A stretch of DNA of 64,000 nt from JANXUC01 sp964619065 (GTDB lineage: Bacteria > Acidobacteriota > Terriglobia > Terriglobales > Acidobacteriaceae), in contig CAZUCC010000007.1 of the NCBI GenBank assembly GCA_964619065.1, positions 1-64,000 on the forward strand. Direction: 5' to 3'. A program made the translations under genes and the position numbers. The notes under the pieces were generated by a model. It was not told the origin of the DNA. It did not search any database and saw only the letters and a program-made list of their open reading frames with translations. Positions 18,562 through 26,667 of the stretch are shown here, in pieces. Each line of letters starts with the position of its first letter. Positions within the stretch are counted from its first letter, which is position 1.

Positions 18562-18774
18562 CTGAAAACGTTGCCAGACAAGTGCTTCCATATTATTCCC
18601 GGAAAGTACTCACGGGAGGGGGGTACTGTTGGTACGTGAAAGGGGCAGCAAAATAGCCGATACTTGAGAAACGGTTTTACAACGGGGGGATAGCAATCCG
18701 ATCCCGAGGAGACGTGTACGAGCAACGCCTCGGACTGGGACAACCTCTAAAACCGCCTGGTTCTGAGGAGTCCC

Positions 18775-20289
18775 ATGTTGCAGCAACCTAGCCGCACTGT
18801 CGCGATCGCAGCCATTCTGTTGCTGGCGCACGTCGGTGTGGTAGCCACGCTCGGAACCGCTGTTCCGGGACCTTTCTTATCGGATCTGATCCAGCTCTCC
18901 CTGGGCGGTCTTGCGATCTTGACTTACCTGCAGACCAGCCGGCGCTCCGAGGGACTGGCGCGCTCTTTCTGGCGTTTGGCTGTAGCGGCTTTCATCGTTT
19001 GGTTTGTTGCGCAGAGTCTGGGCGTCTATGGCGATCTCGTTCCCCATCCGAACCCAGTGGGAGGCGCCTCCAATCTTTTATTTTCTTTTTGGTTTGTTCC
19101 CTTGGCCATGGCCATGTTCCTGGACCCGGATCATGAGGCCGAAGGGTTAGATCTACTGATCGTTCTCGACGTGCTGCAGGCAACCCTCGTCTGCGTGGCT
19201 GCCTATCTATATTTTTTCTATCTCCCCCACTCTGCAGCAGGGAACGAACTGTCTCACACCGTCTGGGCGCCGTATTTTATCGGCTACGGACTGGTTGCCG
19301 GCACCTTCTTACTGCGGTCGGCATTCACCCGCTCGCGGGTAGGCCGGGAGCTTTTCGGAGGCTTGGGGATTTTCCTGGCCTGCTCGGGCGTCGTAGATGC
19401 CCTGTACTATTACGGCCCGGGACAAGGACTAAAAACGGGAGCCTGGTTCGATATCCTATGGAGCATTCTGCTGGTTGTTCCCCTGATCATCGCGGCCACC
19501 TGGAAGCAACCGGCAGCGCAAGATTCCTCCCTGGGAGTTGTCAAGCACGAGAAAAGGATCCATACCGAAATTTTTTATCTGTTTTACCCGCTGCTCATCC
19601 TGCTCATGTCTCTACGCATCGCGCGCGAGCATCTGGGACTGGCAGCCGCCGTCATTTTTTTGTCCTTTGTGTGTTCGAGCGCACGCCTTCTGGTCACGCA
19701 GAATAGGCTGGTCAAAGCGCAAGACGCGCTGCGCTGGGAAGCTTCGCGCGACGGTTTGACAGGTCTGTGGAACCGCAAAGCCGTGCTCGACATCCTCGAG
19801 CGTGAATTGCTCCGCTCCGAACGCCTTAGCGAACCTGTGGGTGTCATCATGGCCGATGTCGACCACTTCAAGACCATCAATGACAACCGCGGACATGCCG
19901 CTGGTGACCGAGTATTGGGAATTATTGCCAATGAAATCGCTGCCATGGTCCGGCCTTACGACTCCGTTGGACGCTACGGCGGGGAAGAGTTTCTCATCGT
20001 CGCGCCCGGTTGCGGCGTGCAGGAAACCTCGGAGCTGGCGGAACGCGTTTGCAGTTACGTCGCGAATTGCAGCATCGTTGCGGGAGGGTCCACCCTTAAC
20101 GTGACCTTAAGCCTCGGTATCGCTTCTGGCAATTCTGCCGCAGACACCGAGAAACTGTTGCACGACGCCGATGTCGCGCTCTACCAAGCCAAAAATGCAG
20201 GACGAAACCGGGTCGAGCCCAGCATGGGACGCGCCCCCCAAGCCGATATAAATTTCCCACCCACCGCGAAGAGTACGTTCTGGCTATGA
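18775..20289 (+). CDS. Membrane-bound diguanylate cyclase (GGEEF)
   Basis: 504 residues. About nine hydrophobic segments fill the first 310 residues, with no recognised sensor family; the C-terminal GGDEF domain starts at RDGLTGLWNRKA. The active site is GGEEF at about 402-406, with metal-binding DVDHFKTIND upstream and LYQAKNAGRNRV at the end. RPYD five residues before GGEEF is an intact inhibitory I-site, so product feedback is expected. It makes c-di-GMP from two GTP at the inner membrane. A PilZ protein 3 kb away and PilT further on are plausible outputs. GAGGAG precedes the ATG. Confidence 0.93.
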   Translation: MLQQPSRTVAIAAILLLAHVGVVATLGTAVPGPFLSDLIQLSLGGLAILTYLQTSRRSEGLARSFWRLAVAAFIVWFVAQSLGVYGDLVPHPNPVGGASNLLFSFWFVPLAMAMFLDPDHEAEGLDLLIVLDVLQATLVCVAAYLYFFYLPHSAAGNELSHTVWAPYFIGYGLVAGTFLLRSAFTRSRVGRELFGGLGIFLACSGVVDALYYYGPGQGLKTGAWFDILWSILLVVPLIIAATWKQPAAQDSSLGVVKHEKRIHTEIFYLFYPLLILLMSLRIAREHLGLAAAVIFLSFVCSSARLLVTQNRLVKAQDALRWEASRDGLTGLWNRKAVLDILERELLRSERLSEPVGVIMADVDHFKTINDNRGHAAGDRVLGIIANEIAAMVRPYDSVGRYGGEEFLIVAPGCGVQETSELAERVCSYVANCSIVAGGSTLNVTLSLGIASGNSAADTEKLLHDADVALYQAKNAGRNRVEPSMGRAPQADINFPPTAKSTFWL

Positions 20290-20306
20290 CTCTCCTAGCA
20301 GAACTC

Positions 20307-20577
20307 ACCACGGAGACACCGAGGCACGAACCCAGCCTTCGTTTTTGATTCCAGGCTTTTCCTTTGCGTTCTGGGGCAGTGGTGCAGTTTGGATATTTCT
20401 ACAAAGTTGTCATTCCGAAGCGCGGCAGTAGCGCGCGAGGAATCTGCTCTTTTACAGCCAGGAGCAGATTCCTCGCCGATAGACCTGGCTGGGAATGACA
20501 GTGCCAGAGCAGTGTATTTACGAAACTGCACCACGACCCGTTCTGGTGTTTTCTCTGTGTCTCAGTGTCTCCGTGGT
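20307..20577. repeat. Nested palindromic repeat: outer arms around a 156-bp element
   Basis: ACCACGGAGACACCGAGGCAC (20307-20327) is matched in inverse by GTGTCTCAGTGTCTCCGTGGT (20557-20577). Inside them lies a 156-bp element with its own terminal inverted repeats. The outer arm recurs alone at 44397-44414. The whole 20290-20696 gap holds no gene. Confidence 0.7.
20379..20534. repeat. 156-bp palindromic element, copy 1
   Basis: Ends are 12-bp perfect inverted repeats: GTGGTGCAGTTT (20379-20390) and AAACTGCACCAC (20523-20534). The centre is a hairpin, CGAGGAATCTGCTC (20436-20449) with GAGCAGATTCCTCG (20462-20475), flanked by a GTCATTCC/GGAATGAC pair. A second copy of the same length is at 26398-26553. 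Non-coding, MITE-like or REP-like in form; no target-site duplication is obvious. Confidence 0.75.
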
Positions 20578-20696
20578 AAATTCAGGAACAACTCCTTCAG
20601 CTTAAGCGATTGCCCAGTATTTCCCTACCCTCGGCAACTGTGAGAGACTTTTGAATCTTCCGAGAACTACCCGACTCAAAAGGAACGGAGAATGCC

Positions 20697-21164
20697 ATGT
20701 CTGCGATCTTAACCGCCGGAACCCCGGCTCCGGATTTCACACTCCACGTCACGCCCGACCAAACTCTTTCTCTCAGCGAATTGCGGGGCACGCCCGTCAT
20801 CCTGGCTTTTTATCCTGCGGACTGGAGTCCGGTCTGCGGCGATCAAATGGGCCTATACAATGAAATTCTTCCCGAGTTTCATAAATTCGGTGCACAATTG
20901 CTTGGAGTTTCTGTCGATGGCGTGTGGTGCCATGAAGCATTTGCCAAAGACCGGCGCTATCATTTTCCTCTGCTTGCGGATTTCGAGCCCAAAGGTGCGG
21001 TGGCCCAGGCGTATGGAGCTTATCGCAAACAGGAAGGCATTTCCGAGCGGGCACTGTTTGTCATCGACAAGAACGGAGTCATTGCCTGGAGCTACGTCTC
21101 CCCTGTGGCAGTGAACCCCGGAGCCGATGGGATACTTCAAGCACTCGAAGATTTGCCAAAATAA
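20697..21164 (+). CDS. Peroxiredoxin (AhpC/TSA family)
   Basis: 155 residues, thioredoxin fold. The peroxidatic Cys47 sits in FYPADWSPVCGDQ, the equivalent of the usual FYPxDFTPVC; Thr/Pro support and a second Cys78 in DGVWCHEAF are present, the latter a possible resolving residue. Reduces hydrogen peroxide or organic peroxides in the cytoplasm with a thiol donor. The ATG is preceded by AACGGAGAATGCC. It is followed after 56 bp by a DsbA-like thiol protein, which may be its reductant or a co-regulated stress protein. The 3' end is odd: the last codons and stop are repeated in tandem. Confidence 0.9.
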   Translation: MSAILTAGTPAPDFTLHVTPDQTLSLSELRGTPVILAFYPADWSPVCGDQMGLYNEILPEFHKFGAQLLGVSVDGVWCHEAFAKDRRYHFPLLADFEPKGAVAQAYGAYRKQEGISERALFVIDKNGVIAWSYVSPVAVNPGADGILQALEDLPK

Positions 21165-21209
21165 AGATCTGCCAAAGTGAGATTTACCGAAATAGATTTG
21201 CCAGAATTT
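21149..21209 (+). repeat. Tandem repeat of the peroxiredoxin terminal codons plus stop
   Basis: Four units of about 15 bp read Asp-Leu-Pro-Lys-stop, then the same again twice with synonymous changes, then Asp-Leu-Pro-Glu. The stops are TAA (21162), TGA (21178) and TAG (21193). Unit starts are near 21149, 21165, 21180 and 21194. The last unit runs into the ribosome-binding site AGGAG of the next gene. Confidence 0.7.
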
Positions 21210-21220
21210 AGGAGAACTGT

Positions 21221-21751
21221 ATGACCACACTCAAAATCGCGGTGCGCCCAGAGGATCATGCCCAGGGTGACGAAAACGCAGAATGCACGTTAGTCGAGTA
21301 TGGAGACTACCAGTGCCCCCATTGCGGGCGCGCCTATCCCATCGTCAAACGTATCCAGAAGCACTTTGGAAAACGCTTGCGCTTTGTATTCAGGAATTTC
21401 CCGTTGAACGAAATTCATCCGCAAGCAGAGTCGGCTGCAGAGACCGCCGAGTTCGCCGGTACCCATAGCAAATTCTGGGAGATGCACGATCTCCTCTTTG
21501 AGAACCAGTCCCGCTTCAGTCCTCCGCTTTTTCAGGAACTGGCTCAGGAGCTCGAACTCGACCCCGCAGATTTGCGCGACGCTCTCTCGAAGGGAAAATT
21601 CACGGCTCACGTGCGTTCGGATTTCATGGGCGGGGCGCGCAGTGGGGTCAACGGCACACCCACGTTCTTCATTAACGGCCAGCGGCACGATGGCCCGTTT
21701 GATTATGAAGATTTGGTGGAGGCGATTGAAGGAAGGCTCGCGGCGGCGTGA
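21221..21751 (+). CDS. DsbA-family thioredoxin-like protein, cytoplasmic
   Basis: 176 residues. CPHC at 32-35 is the DsbA-type redox pair, followed by the inserted helical domain (FWEMHDLLFENQ) and the cis-Pro loop GVNGTPTFFINGQ. There is no signal peptide, so it acts in the cytoplasm, unlike DsbA itself; related proteins (FrnE/DSBA-like) serve as thiol-disulfide oxidoreductases in stress defence. AGGAG lies 7 bases before the ATG. Likely co-transcribed with the preceding peroxiredoxin. Confidence 0.88.
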   Translation: MTTLKIAVRPEDHAQGDENAECTLVEYGDYQCPHCGRAYPIVKRIQKHFGKRLRFVFRNFPLNEIHPQAESAAETAEFAGTHSKFWEMHDLLFENQSRFSPPLFQELAQELELDPADLRDALSKGKFTAHVRSDFMGGARSGVNGTPTFFINGQRHDGPFDYEDLVEAIEGRLAAA

Positions 21752-21799
21752 GGGGCAAGAATAAAGCAGCCTGTTGATCTCACCGGAATCAAGCCTGGA

Positions 21800-22804
21800 T
21801 CATTTCGGATTCTTGCCTGCCCCTAACAAAAAATCCACGATCTGGCGTTCGGCCCAGTAGCCGTCATAGCCGTTGGGTGCGGCCATGAAGGCGCAATGGC
21901 CTCCGTGGGCGGTTTCGACATAGCGGACGTTGCGATTGGCGAGAATCTTGGCGCGCGTTTCCGGTTGAATGCGAACGAACGGATCATCGGCGGCGTAAAT
22001 GATGAGCGTAGGCACGGCAATGCGATCCACAACATTGGCTGCCGCCGCGCGGGCGTAGTAGTCGTTAGCGTCGCGGAAACCGGAGAACGGGGCGGTCACC
22101 TGATTGTCGAACTTGCGAACGCTCGATGCTCCGTCCGCGGCGGCGACATCGAAGCGTCCGGGAAACAGCTTCGCCTTGAGCGCCAGCCGCTGCTTAAGCC
22201 GATGCACGAAATGCATCTCATACAAACGGTTAACGGGTTCGTTGAGAGCGTCGGAGGAAGCCGCGAGATCGAGCGCTGGACAAACGGCTGCGACGGCCTG
22301 GAGTTCCGGGCACGTGCTGCCCCACTCTCCGGCAAGCTTGAGAACAAGATTTCCTCCCATGGAATAGCCAGCGAGGGCGATCCGCGTCAGGCCTTCGCTG
22401 GCGATCAGAGCACGCGCGACAGCGCCTACGTCCGACGAAAGCCCCGAGTGATACAGCGTGGGAGCGAGATGTTCGGTGCCGCCGCAATTGCGCTGATTCA
22501 TGCGCACGGCATTCATGCCGAGAGCAAGCGCCTTCTGCGCAATGCCGCGCAGGTATTGCGAATCGCTCGATCCCTCCAAGCCATGAATGGCAATGACCGT
22601 GGGCGCATTGCGACGATCCGGTTGCCAGTGGCACTGGCAGAGAACCTGGATGCCGGGTGCAACTTCGATCAACCGATCCTCCGCGGGCGGAAGCGCAACA
22701 GCTCTCAGCATGAGATGGCTGGCGATGGTCTGAAAATGGCCATTGCGGATTCCCCAACGGGGAGAAAAATTCTCGGTCGGCTGCCAGATTTGCGTAGGAC
22801 CCAC
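21800..22804 (-). CDS. Alpha/beta hydrolase, YheT/EMB8 family
   Basis: 334 residues. Typical YheT features: RNGHFQTI near the N-terminus, IAIHGLEGSSDSQYLRGIA around the oxyanion loop, MNQRNCGGTEHL, and the nucleophile elbow GYSMGGNL (Ser about 147); the catalytic Asp and His are in YAADDPF and ETAHGGHCAF. Probably an esterase or lipase of unknown substrate in the cytoplasm. The start is a GTG with no clear Shine-Dalgarno; the next in-frame ATG would cut into the conserved N-terminus. Convergent with the DsbA-like gene. Confidence 0.88.
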   Translation of the reverse strand: MGPTQIWQPTENFSPRWGIRNGHFQTIASHLMLRAVALPPAEDRLIEVAPGIQVLCQCHWQPDRRNAPTVIAIHGLEGSSDSQYLRGIAQKALALGMNAVRMNQRNCGGTEHLAPTLYHSGLSSDVGAVARALIASEGLTRIALAGYSMGGNLVLKLAGEWGSTCPELQAVAAVCPALDLAASSDALNEPVNRLYEMHFVHRLKQRLALKAKLFPGRFDVAAADGASSVRKFDNQVTAPFSGFRDANDYYARAAAANVVDRIAVPTLIIYAADDPFVRIQPETRAKILANRNVRYVETAHGGHCAFMAAPNGYDGYWAERQIVDFLLGAGKNPK

Positions 22805-22854
22805 ACTTCATATTAAATGGAGGCTGGATCGTCTGAATTCCGGAGCTTCGCCTC

Positions 22855-23085
22855 ATGCCGATTTACGAATACGCCTGCAAAGAATGCCAACACGAGTTCG
22901 AAGCCTTGGTGTACGGCACGCAGAAAGCGGAGTGCCCGAAGTGCGCGAGCAAGCAATTGGCCCCAAAGCTTTCCGTATTCGCCGTTTCAGCGCCGAGTGC
23001 AACGTTGAAATCAACTCCCCGAGCAGCTGGAGGGTGTGGTAGATGTGGCGACCCACGCGGTCCGGGTGCCTGTTCCATGAATTAG
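22855..23085 (+). CDS. FmdB-family zinc-ribbon protein
   Basis: 76 residues. MPIYEYACKECQHEFE is the hallmark N-terminus of the FmdB family; the ribbon uses Cys8/Cys11 and Cys27/Cys30 (CPKC). A Gly/Cys-rich tail (GGCGRCGDPRGPGACSMN) follows, common in acidobacterial members. Named after a putative regulator of formamidase, but the general role is unknown. Divergent from the YheT gene with a 50-bp gap, so the two promoters overlap. Confidence 0.88.
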   Translation: MPIYEYACKECQHEFEALVYGTQKAECPKCASKQLAPKLSVFAVSAPSATLKSTPRAAGGCGRCGDPRGPGACSMN

Positions 23086-23264
23086 TTACCTGGGTTAGCC
23101 CCTCTCTAAGGCGGGTTCCAGCGCAGCCTCCTCACTTGTATTTCCTTCCTTTACTTCCCCATACAGCAAGTTATCCCACATCGGTCACCTGTTTACGGGT
23201 AACGCTCGTAAGTTGTTGATTTTTCAATAACTTCCTACTATGGGTTGGACAGGAGAGTGTCCCC

Positions 23265-23597
23265 ATGGATCGCCGCCGCCAGTCCCGTATCAGCTCAGGT
23301 ATTCCAGTTCGCGTTTGGGGAATCGACGCCAAGTCCCGACCGTTTCAAGCCACCGCGTCTGCCCTGAACCTGAGCAACGATGGCGCGTTGTTGCAAGGCG
23401 TGCAAAATCATTTGCGTCCCGGCAACTCGATTGAGTTGCAATATGAGGGACAAACCACCGCCTATATCGTGATTTGGACTGGGGCCGCTGGCACTTCCCA
23501 GGCCGGGCACGTTGGGCTCCGCCGGGCGGCGAATCAGCCGTGCCCCTGGGGCGAATTCAAACTGGAGTTCGGCATGACCGGAGTAGGGCGGGGGTAG
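23265..23597 (+). CDS. PilZ-domain protein (c-di-GMP receptor)
   Basis: 110 residues, a stand-alone PilZ domain. Both ligand motifs are visible: RRRQSR at the N-terminus (RxxxR) and NLSNDGALL (N/DxSxxG) about 35 residues on. It should bind c-di-GMP and act on a partner such as the motility or secretion machinery. Start supported by AGGAGAG nine bases upstream. It precedes a DUF3224 protein by 3 bases, perhaps in one transcript, and the window also carries a GGEEF cyclase and PilT. Confidence 0.85.
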   Translation: MDRRRQSRISSGIPVRVWGIDAKSRPFQATASALNLSNDGALLQGVQNHLRPGNSIELQYEGQTTAYIVIWTGAAGTSQAGHVGLRRAANQPCPWGEFKLEFGMTGVGRG

Positions 23598-23600
23598 AAG

Positions 23601-24137
23601 GTGGGCCGAGGACAAGCTTCTAGCGCTAGTGTCGTCACAGCTATTTTCCTACTTCTTGGCTTGGGTTCCCTGAATTATCCTTCCTTAGCATATCCACAAA
23701 CTCAACCCGATGCAGTCAAGAAAGAGACAGCCGTGGCGACGCATGCAGGTGGAACATTTGAAGTAAAGTTGGAACCTCAGGGAACGAGCGACAAGGCCGA
23801 AGGCTCCACTCTGGGTAGGATGAGCATCGACAAGCAGTTCCACGGCGATCTCGAAGCGACCAGCAAAGGCGAGATGCTGTCCGCCATGACGGATGTCAAG
23901 GGCTCCGCAGGTTACGTCGCAATCGAGCGGGTCACGGGAAAACTCAAGGGCCGCAGCGGCAGCTTCGTGCTGCAACACACAGGCTCAATGAATCGCGGCG
24001 AACCGCAGTTGACTATCACGGTGGTACCCGATTCGGGTACCGGTCAGTTGGTGGGTCTTTCGGGCAAGATGAGGATCCAGATCGACGCGGGAAAGCATTC
24101 CTATGAATTCGAATTCACGCTGCCCGCAGCCCATTGA
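23601..24137 (+). CDS. Exported DUF3224-like protein
   Basis: 178 residues. A signal peptide (hydrophobic 10-27, then NYPSLAYPQTQ) precedes a compact beta-rich domain matching DUF3224: GTFEVKLEPQG, GRMSIDKQFHGDLEATSKGEMLSA, GYVAIERVTGKLKGRSGSFVLQHTG and GTGQLVGLSGKMRI. These are small lipocalin-like or barwin-like barrels of unknown function. The start is GTG, directly after the PilZ stop. Function not known. Confidence 0.82.
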   Translation: MGRGQASSASVVTAIFLLLGLGSLNYPSLAYPQTQPDAVKKETAVATHAGGTFEVKLEPQGTSDKAEGSTLGRMSIDKQFHGDLEATSKGEMLSAMTDVKGSAGYVAIERVTGKLKGRSGSFVLQHTGSMNRGEPQLTITVVPDSGTGQLVGLSGKMRIQIDAGKHSYEFEFTLPAAH

Positions 24138-24185
24138 TCGAGCGCTGCTAGATCTAAAATTCGGCGATTTCAAAATCCGACAATC

Positions 24186-24497
24186 TTAATAATTCTGCCA
24201 GCACTTGGCGGCTCTTTTTACCGTAAGGTGCTCTTGTCTCAGCATACGCGCTGAGTCGCCGAGGGGCACTTCCTGCGATGGAGTTGCCACTTCCCAGAGC
24301 GGTCTTTCTCCTCGGGCGTAAACATAGGTTTCGCCGCCATTGAGGTTCTGGGATTGTGCCAGCGGCTGCCGCGTGGCTTGTTCGGGATGGCTCGCAAAAG
24401 AATAAATTACGGGTTCAGCGCTCACACCAACTGTGGCGGCCTGCCCAAACGCAACGGAAGCACAAAGGACACACATCACAAACAGTGCAGTTTTCAT
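24186..24497 (-). CDS. Small secreted hypothetical protein
   Basis: 103 residues with a clear signal peptide (MKTALFVMCVLCASVAFGQA). The remainder is polar and ends with a PLGDSARMLRQEH segment, a pattern seen in other acidobacterial exported proteins next to 'LGxxAR' tails. GGAG lies about 10 bases before the ATG at 24497, which fixes the start; a longer frame upstream lacks the signal. Function unknown. Confidence 0.55.
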   Translation of the reverse strand: MKTALFVMCVLCASVAFGQAATVGVSAEPVIYSFASHPEQATRQPLAQSQNLNGGETYVYARGERPLWEVATPSQEVPLGDSARMLRQEHLTVKRAAKCWQNY

Positions 24498-24695
24498 TGG
24501 CTTGATCTCCAATCTTAGGAGCCTGCTCTGGCTCCGCCTGGATGGAAGCAAGCCCGATACCAAATCCGGCGGGTAAACCATTTCCTTTCAACAGGATCCG
24601 TCTTCCCAACAAATCCCGTAGCGCATTTGTTTGCACAATTGTGGAGCATGCACAGCCAGGGGATTCCCGCGCTTGGCACGCGCACTCTGGGAGCT

Positions 24696-25184
24696 CTACC
24701 GCGAGAACCGGCGCACCGAAAGAGAGATGGGCAGGCCAACACAAACAATGTGGGTGACGATGCCGATCAGGATCGACGCAATGGCTTCTGGAGCTTTGCG
24801 TTGGGGAACAGCCGAAAGCGGCACCACGATCCGTGCCATAAAGAAGTAAACCGCGATACCGTAAAGCACTCCCCAAAGGATGGCGCTGTGTTGGAGGAAC
24901 GTGAGCTTGCGGCTGGCCATGTAGTAAACGGTGGCGGCTGAGAGTGCGATAAAGAAGTGCAGTGCAGCACCCAAGAGAGCGGTTCGCACACCACCCTTGT
25001 AAGACTCGACGCCAAGCAGTCCGCTGGCAATGGATTGCAGAATTCTGGTGAGGCCCACGCCGTGGAAACCCCACCGAATGTAGGCTGCAGTCAAGTCGAG
25101 AATGCCGGCTGTCAGCCCGCCCCAAAGAATTGCCGGGAGCGACCCCAATTTTTTTTCTGCGAGTGTGGTTAAAGCTGCGCTCAC
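24696..25184 (-). CDS. Four-helix membrane protein of unknown function
   Basis: 162 residues with four hydrophobic segments (about 18-35, 70-90, 98-118 and 133-152). PAILWGGLTAGILDLTAAYI and SHAI-LWGVLYGIAVYFFMAR-type helices resemble a family of small acidobacterial membrane proteins; possibly related to DUF1440/YagU but I cannot confirm it. The start GTG overlaps the M23 peptidase stop as GTGA, so the two genes are translationally coupled. Confidence 0.7.
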   Translation of the reverse strand: MSAALTTLAEKKLGSLPAILWGGLTAGILDLTAAYIRWGFHGVGLTRILQSIASGLLGVESYKGGVRTALLGAALHFFIALSAATVYYMASRKLTFLQHSAILWGVLYGIAVYFFMARIVVPLSAVPQRKAPEAIASILIGIVTHIVCVGLPISLSVRRFSR

Positions 25185-26161
25185 TGGTTCGTCTCCTTCT
25201 TGCCCGTCCCGATCTCATTCCATTGCTTTCCTCGCAGTTCGGGTGGTTTCAATTCTGTAAGAGAGAGCAAGTCCAGTGCGACCCCCCTCCATAGGACGCT
25301 TACGTGCAGGTGTGGACCAGTGACGCGTCCGGTGGCGCCGGATTCGCCGAGTTTTTGTCCGCGCTCGACTTTGTCGCCCTCGTGCACGGCAAACTTGGAG
25401 AAGTGCATGTAAATAGTGAAGAGTCCTTGTCCGTGGTCAAGAATGACGCAGTTCCCTTCAAAGAACAGATCGCGGGCGAGAACCACCGTGCCCGAATTCG
25501 AGGCGAGAACCGGTGTACCCGGCGCGGCGCGAAAATCGACACCGTGGTGTTCGCTGAGGATCTGGCCGTTGAACACACGGCGGACGCCGAAAGTCTCGGT
25601 GATGAGAGAGTCGAGCGGCTGGACGAACGGTCCGGACCAGAGAGCGTGCGGGCTGGTCTCGTTGTAGGCCGCAGTCTTAGCGGCTTTCTCCTGATCGATG
25701 CGTTTAAGGGTTTCGGGATCGGGACTGGTAAAGCGGCCCTCGACTGCGAGCGGCTTGGGGGCAGCAATGGTTTTCCGGTTCACGATAGCGACGCGAATTT
25801 TCTGCGAGAAGTGCACTGGAGAGCCAGCGACGGTCTTCCCGTCCAACTCGAGTGAATACCGGCCACGCTTGGCGGCGAAGGCCGTGCCTGCGAACGCTAC
25901 CCAATTGCGTCCGCCGGCAAGAGGTTCAAACTGTACTTCGTGGTCCAGCCATTTGCCGTGGAGTTCTCCAAGTTTGACGGACGTCGTCACCTTGAACAGG
26001 CATGCTGAACCGTTGACGGGATGAACGGGCTGCGATTCGATCTTGATGTGAGGCGGTTTGGGGCTGGCGGTTACATGGGAAACGAGTGCGATAACCACGA
26101 GCGCGAGACCTGGTGCAGCGAACCTGCGGCCAGCGCGGGGTATGGGTTTTCCCTGTGCCAT
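25181..26161 (-). CDS. M23-family metallopeptidase (LytM/DD-endopeptidase type)
   Basis: 326 residues. N-terminal signal or anchor (residues 16-32), a beta-rich spacer, then the M23 lysostaphin-like domain. Zinc ligands and catalytic residues are visible: HHGVDFRA (HxxxD), and the HLH of GPHLHVSVLW, with YMHFSKF between. Expected to cleave peptidoglycan cross-links in the periplasm or to regulate amidases. Overlaps the following four-helix membrane protein by 4 bases, so that protein may help its localisation. Start ATG follows the divergent intergenic region that holds repeat copy 2. Confidence 0.87.
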   Translation of the reverse strand: MAQGKPIPRAGRRFAAPGLALVVIALVSHVTASPKPPHIKIESQPVHPVNGSACLFKVTTSVKLGELHGKWLDHEVQFEPLAGGRNWVAFAGTAFAAKRGRYSLELDGKTVAGSPVHFSQKIRVAIVNRKTIAAPKPLAVEGRFTSPDPETLKRIDQEKAAKTAAYNETSPHALWSGPFVQPLDSLITETFGVRRVFNGQILSEHHGVDFRAAPGTPVLASNSGTVVLARDLFFEGNCVILDHGQGLFTIYMHFSKFAVHEGDKVERGQKLGESGATGRVTGPHLHVSVLWRGVALDLLSLTELKPPELRGKQWNEIGTGKKETNQ

Positions 26162-26397
26162 TGTTTTCGATTTTAGGCGTTCAGCCCAGCTCCATTGTCC
26201 ACCGATTCGTTCCCTGCGACATCACCGATCTATCCAAAGTGGCAGCTCTAGGCCTTGATCAATCAACAGAAACTGCAAACTCCTGGCGTATCATACCCCA
26301 TGCCGGATGCTTTACCCGGTACACTCACCAATCTCGCGGGGTCCCGTCTTTCCTAACCCGACAGCGCGGAGATAACCAGCTGTCGGAGATCCTGGTA

Positions 26398-26553
26398 GTG
26401 GTGCAGTTGGGATATTTCTGCAAAATTGTCATTCCGAAGCGCGGCAATATCGCGCGAGGAATCTGCTCTTTTACTGCCAGGAGCAGATTCCTCGCCGATA
26501 GACCTGGCTCGGAATGACAAAGCCAGAGGAGTGTATTTACGAAACTGCACCTC
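26398..26553. repeat. 156-bp palindromic element, copy 2
   Basis: Same length and order as the copy at 20379-20534: GTGGTGCAGTT at the left, a CGAGGAATCTGCTC/GAGCAGATTCCTCG hairpin in the middle, AACTGCACCTC at the right (one change breaks the terminal repeat). The two copies agree at roughly nine positions in ten. It lies in the 506-bp gap 26162-26667, which holds no gene besides the terminator at 26622. Confidence 0.75.
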
Positions 26554-26621
26554 GACCGAGATCCTACCGAGGTAAGCCTAACCGCATCCAGGTGGGACTT
26601 ATCTCGTCGTAAAAAACAGGA

Positions 26622-26649
26622 AGGCCACGTTGGTTGATCAACGTGGCCT
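26622..26649 (-). terminator. Rho-independent terminator of the CreD-like gene
   Basis: AGGCCACGTTG (26622-26632) and CAACGTGGCCT (26639-26649) form an 11-bp perfect stem. On the minus strand it is followed by TCCTGTTTTTT, 19 bp beyond the stop of the CreD-like gene. Confidence 0.85.
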
Positions 26650-26667
26650 CTCTTATTTCGGAATAGC

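Noticed and set aside
24415..25218. 267-codon reverse frame overlapping two small genes
   Set aside because: It overlaps the four-helix membrane protein and the secreted protein in a different frame, and is Arg/Ser-rich.
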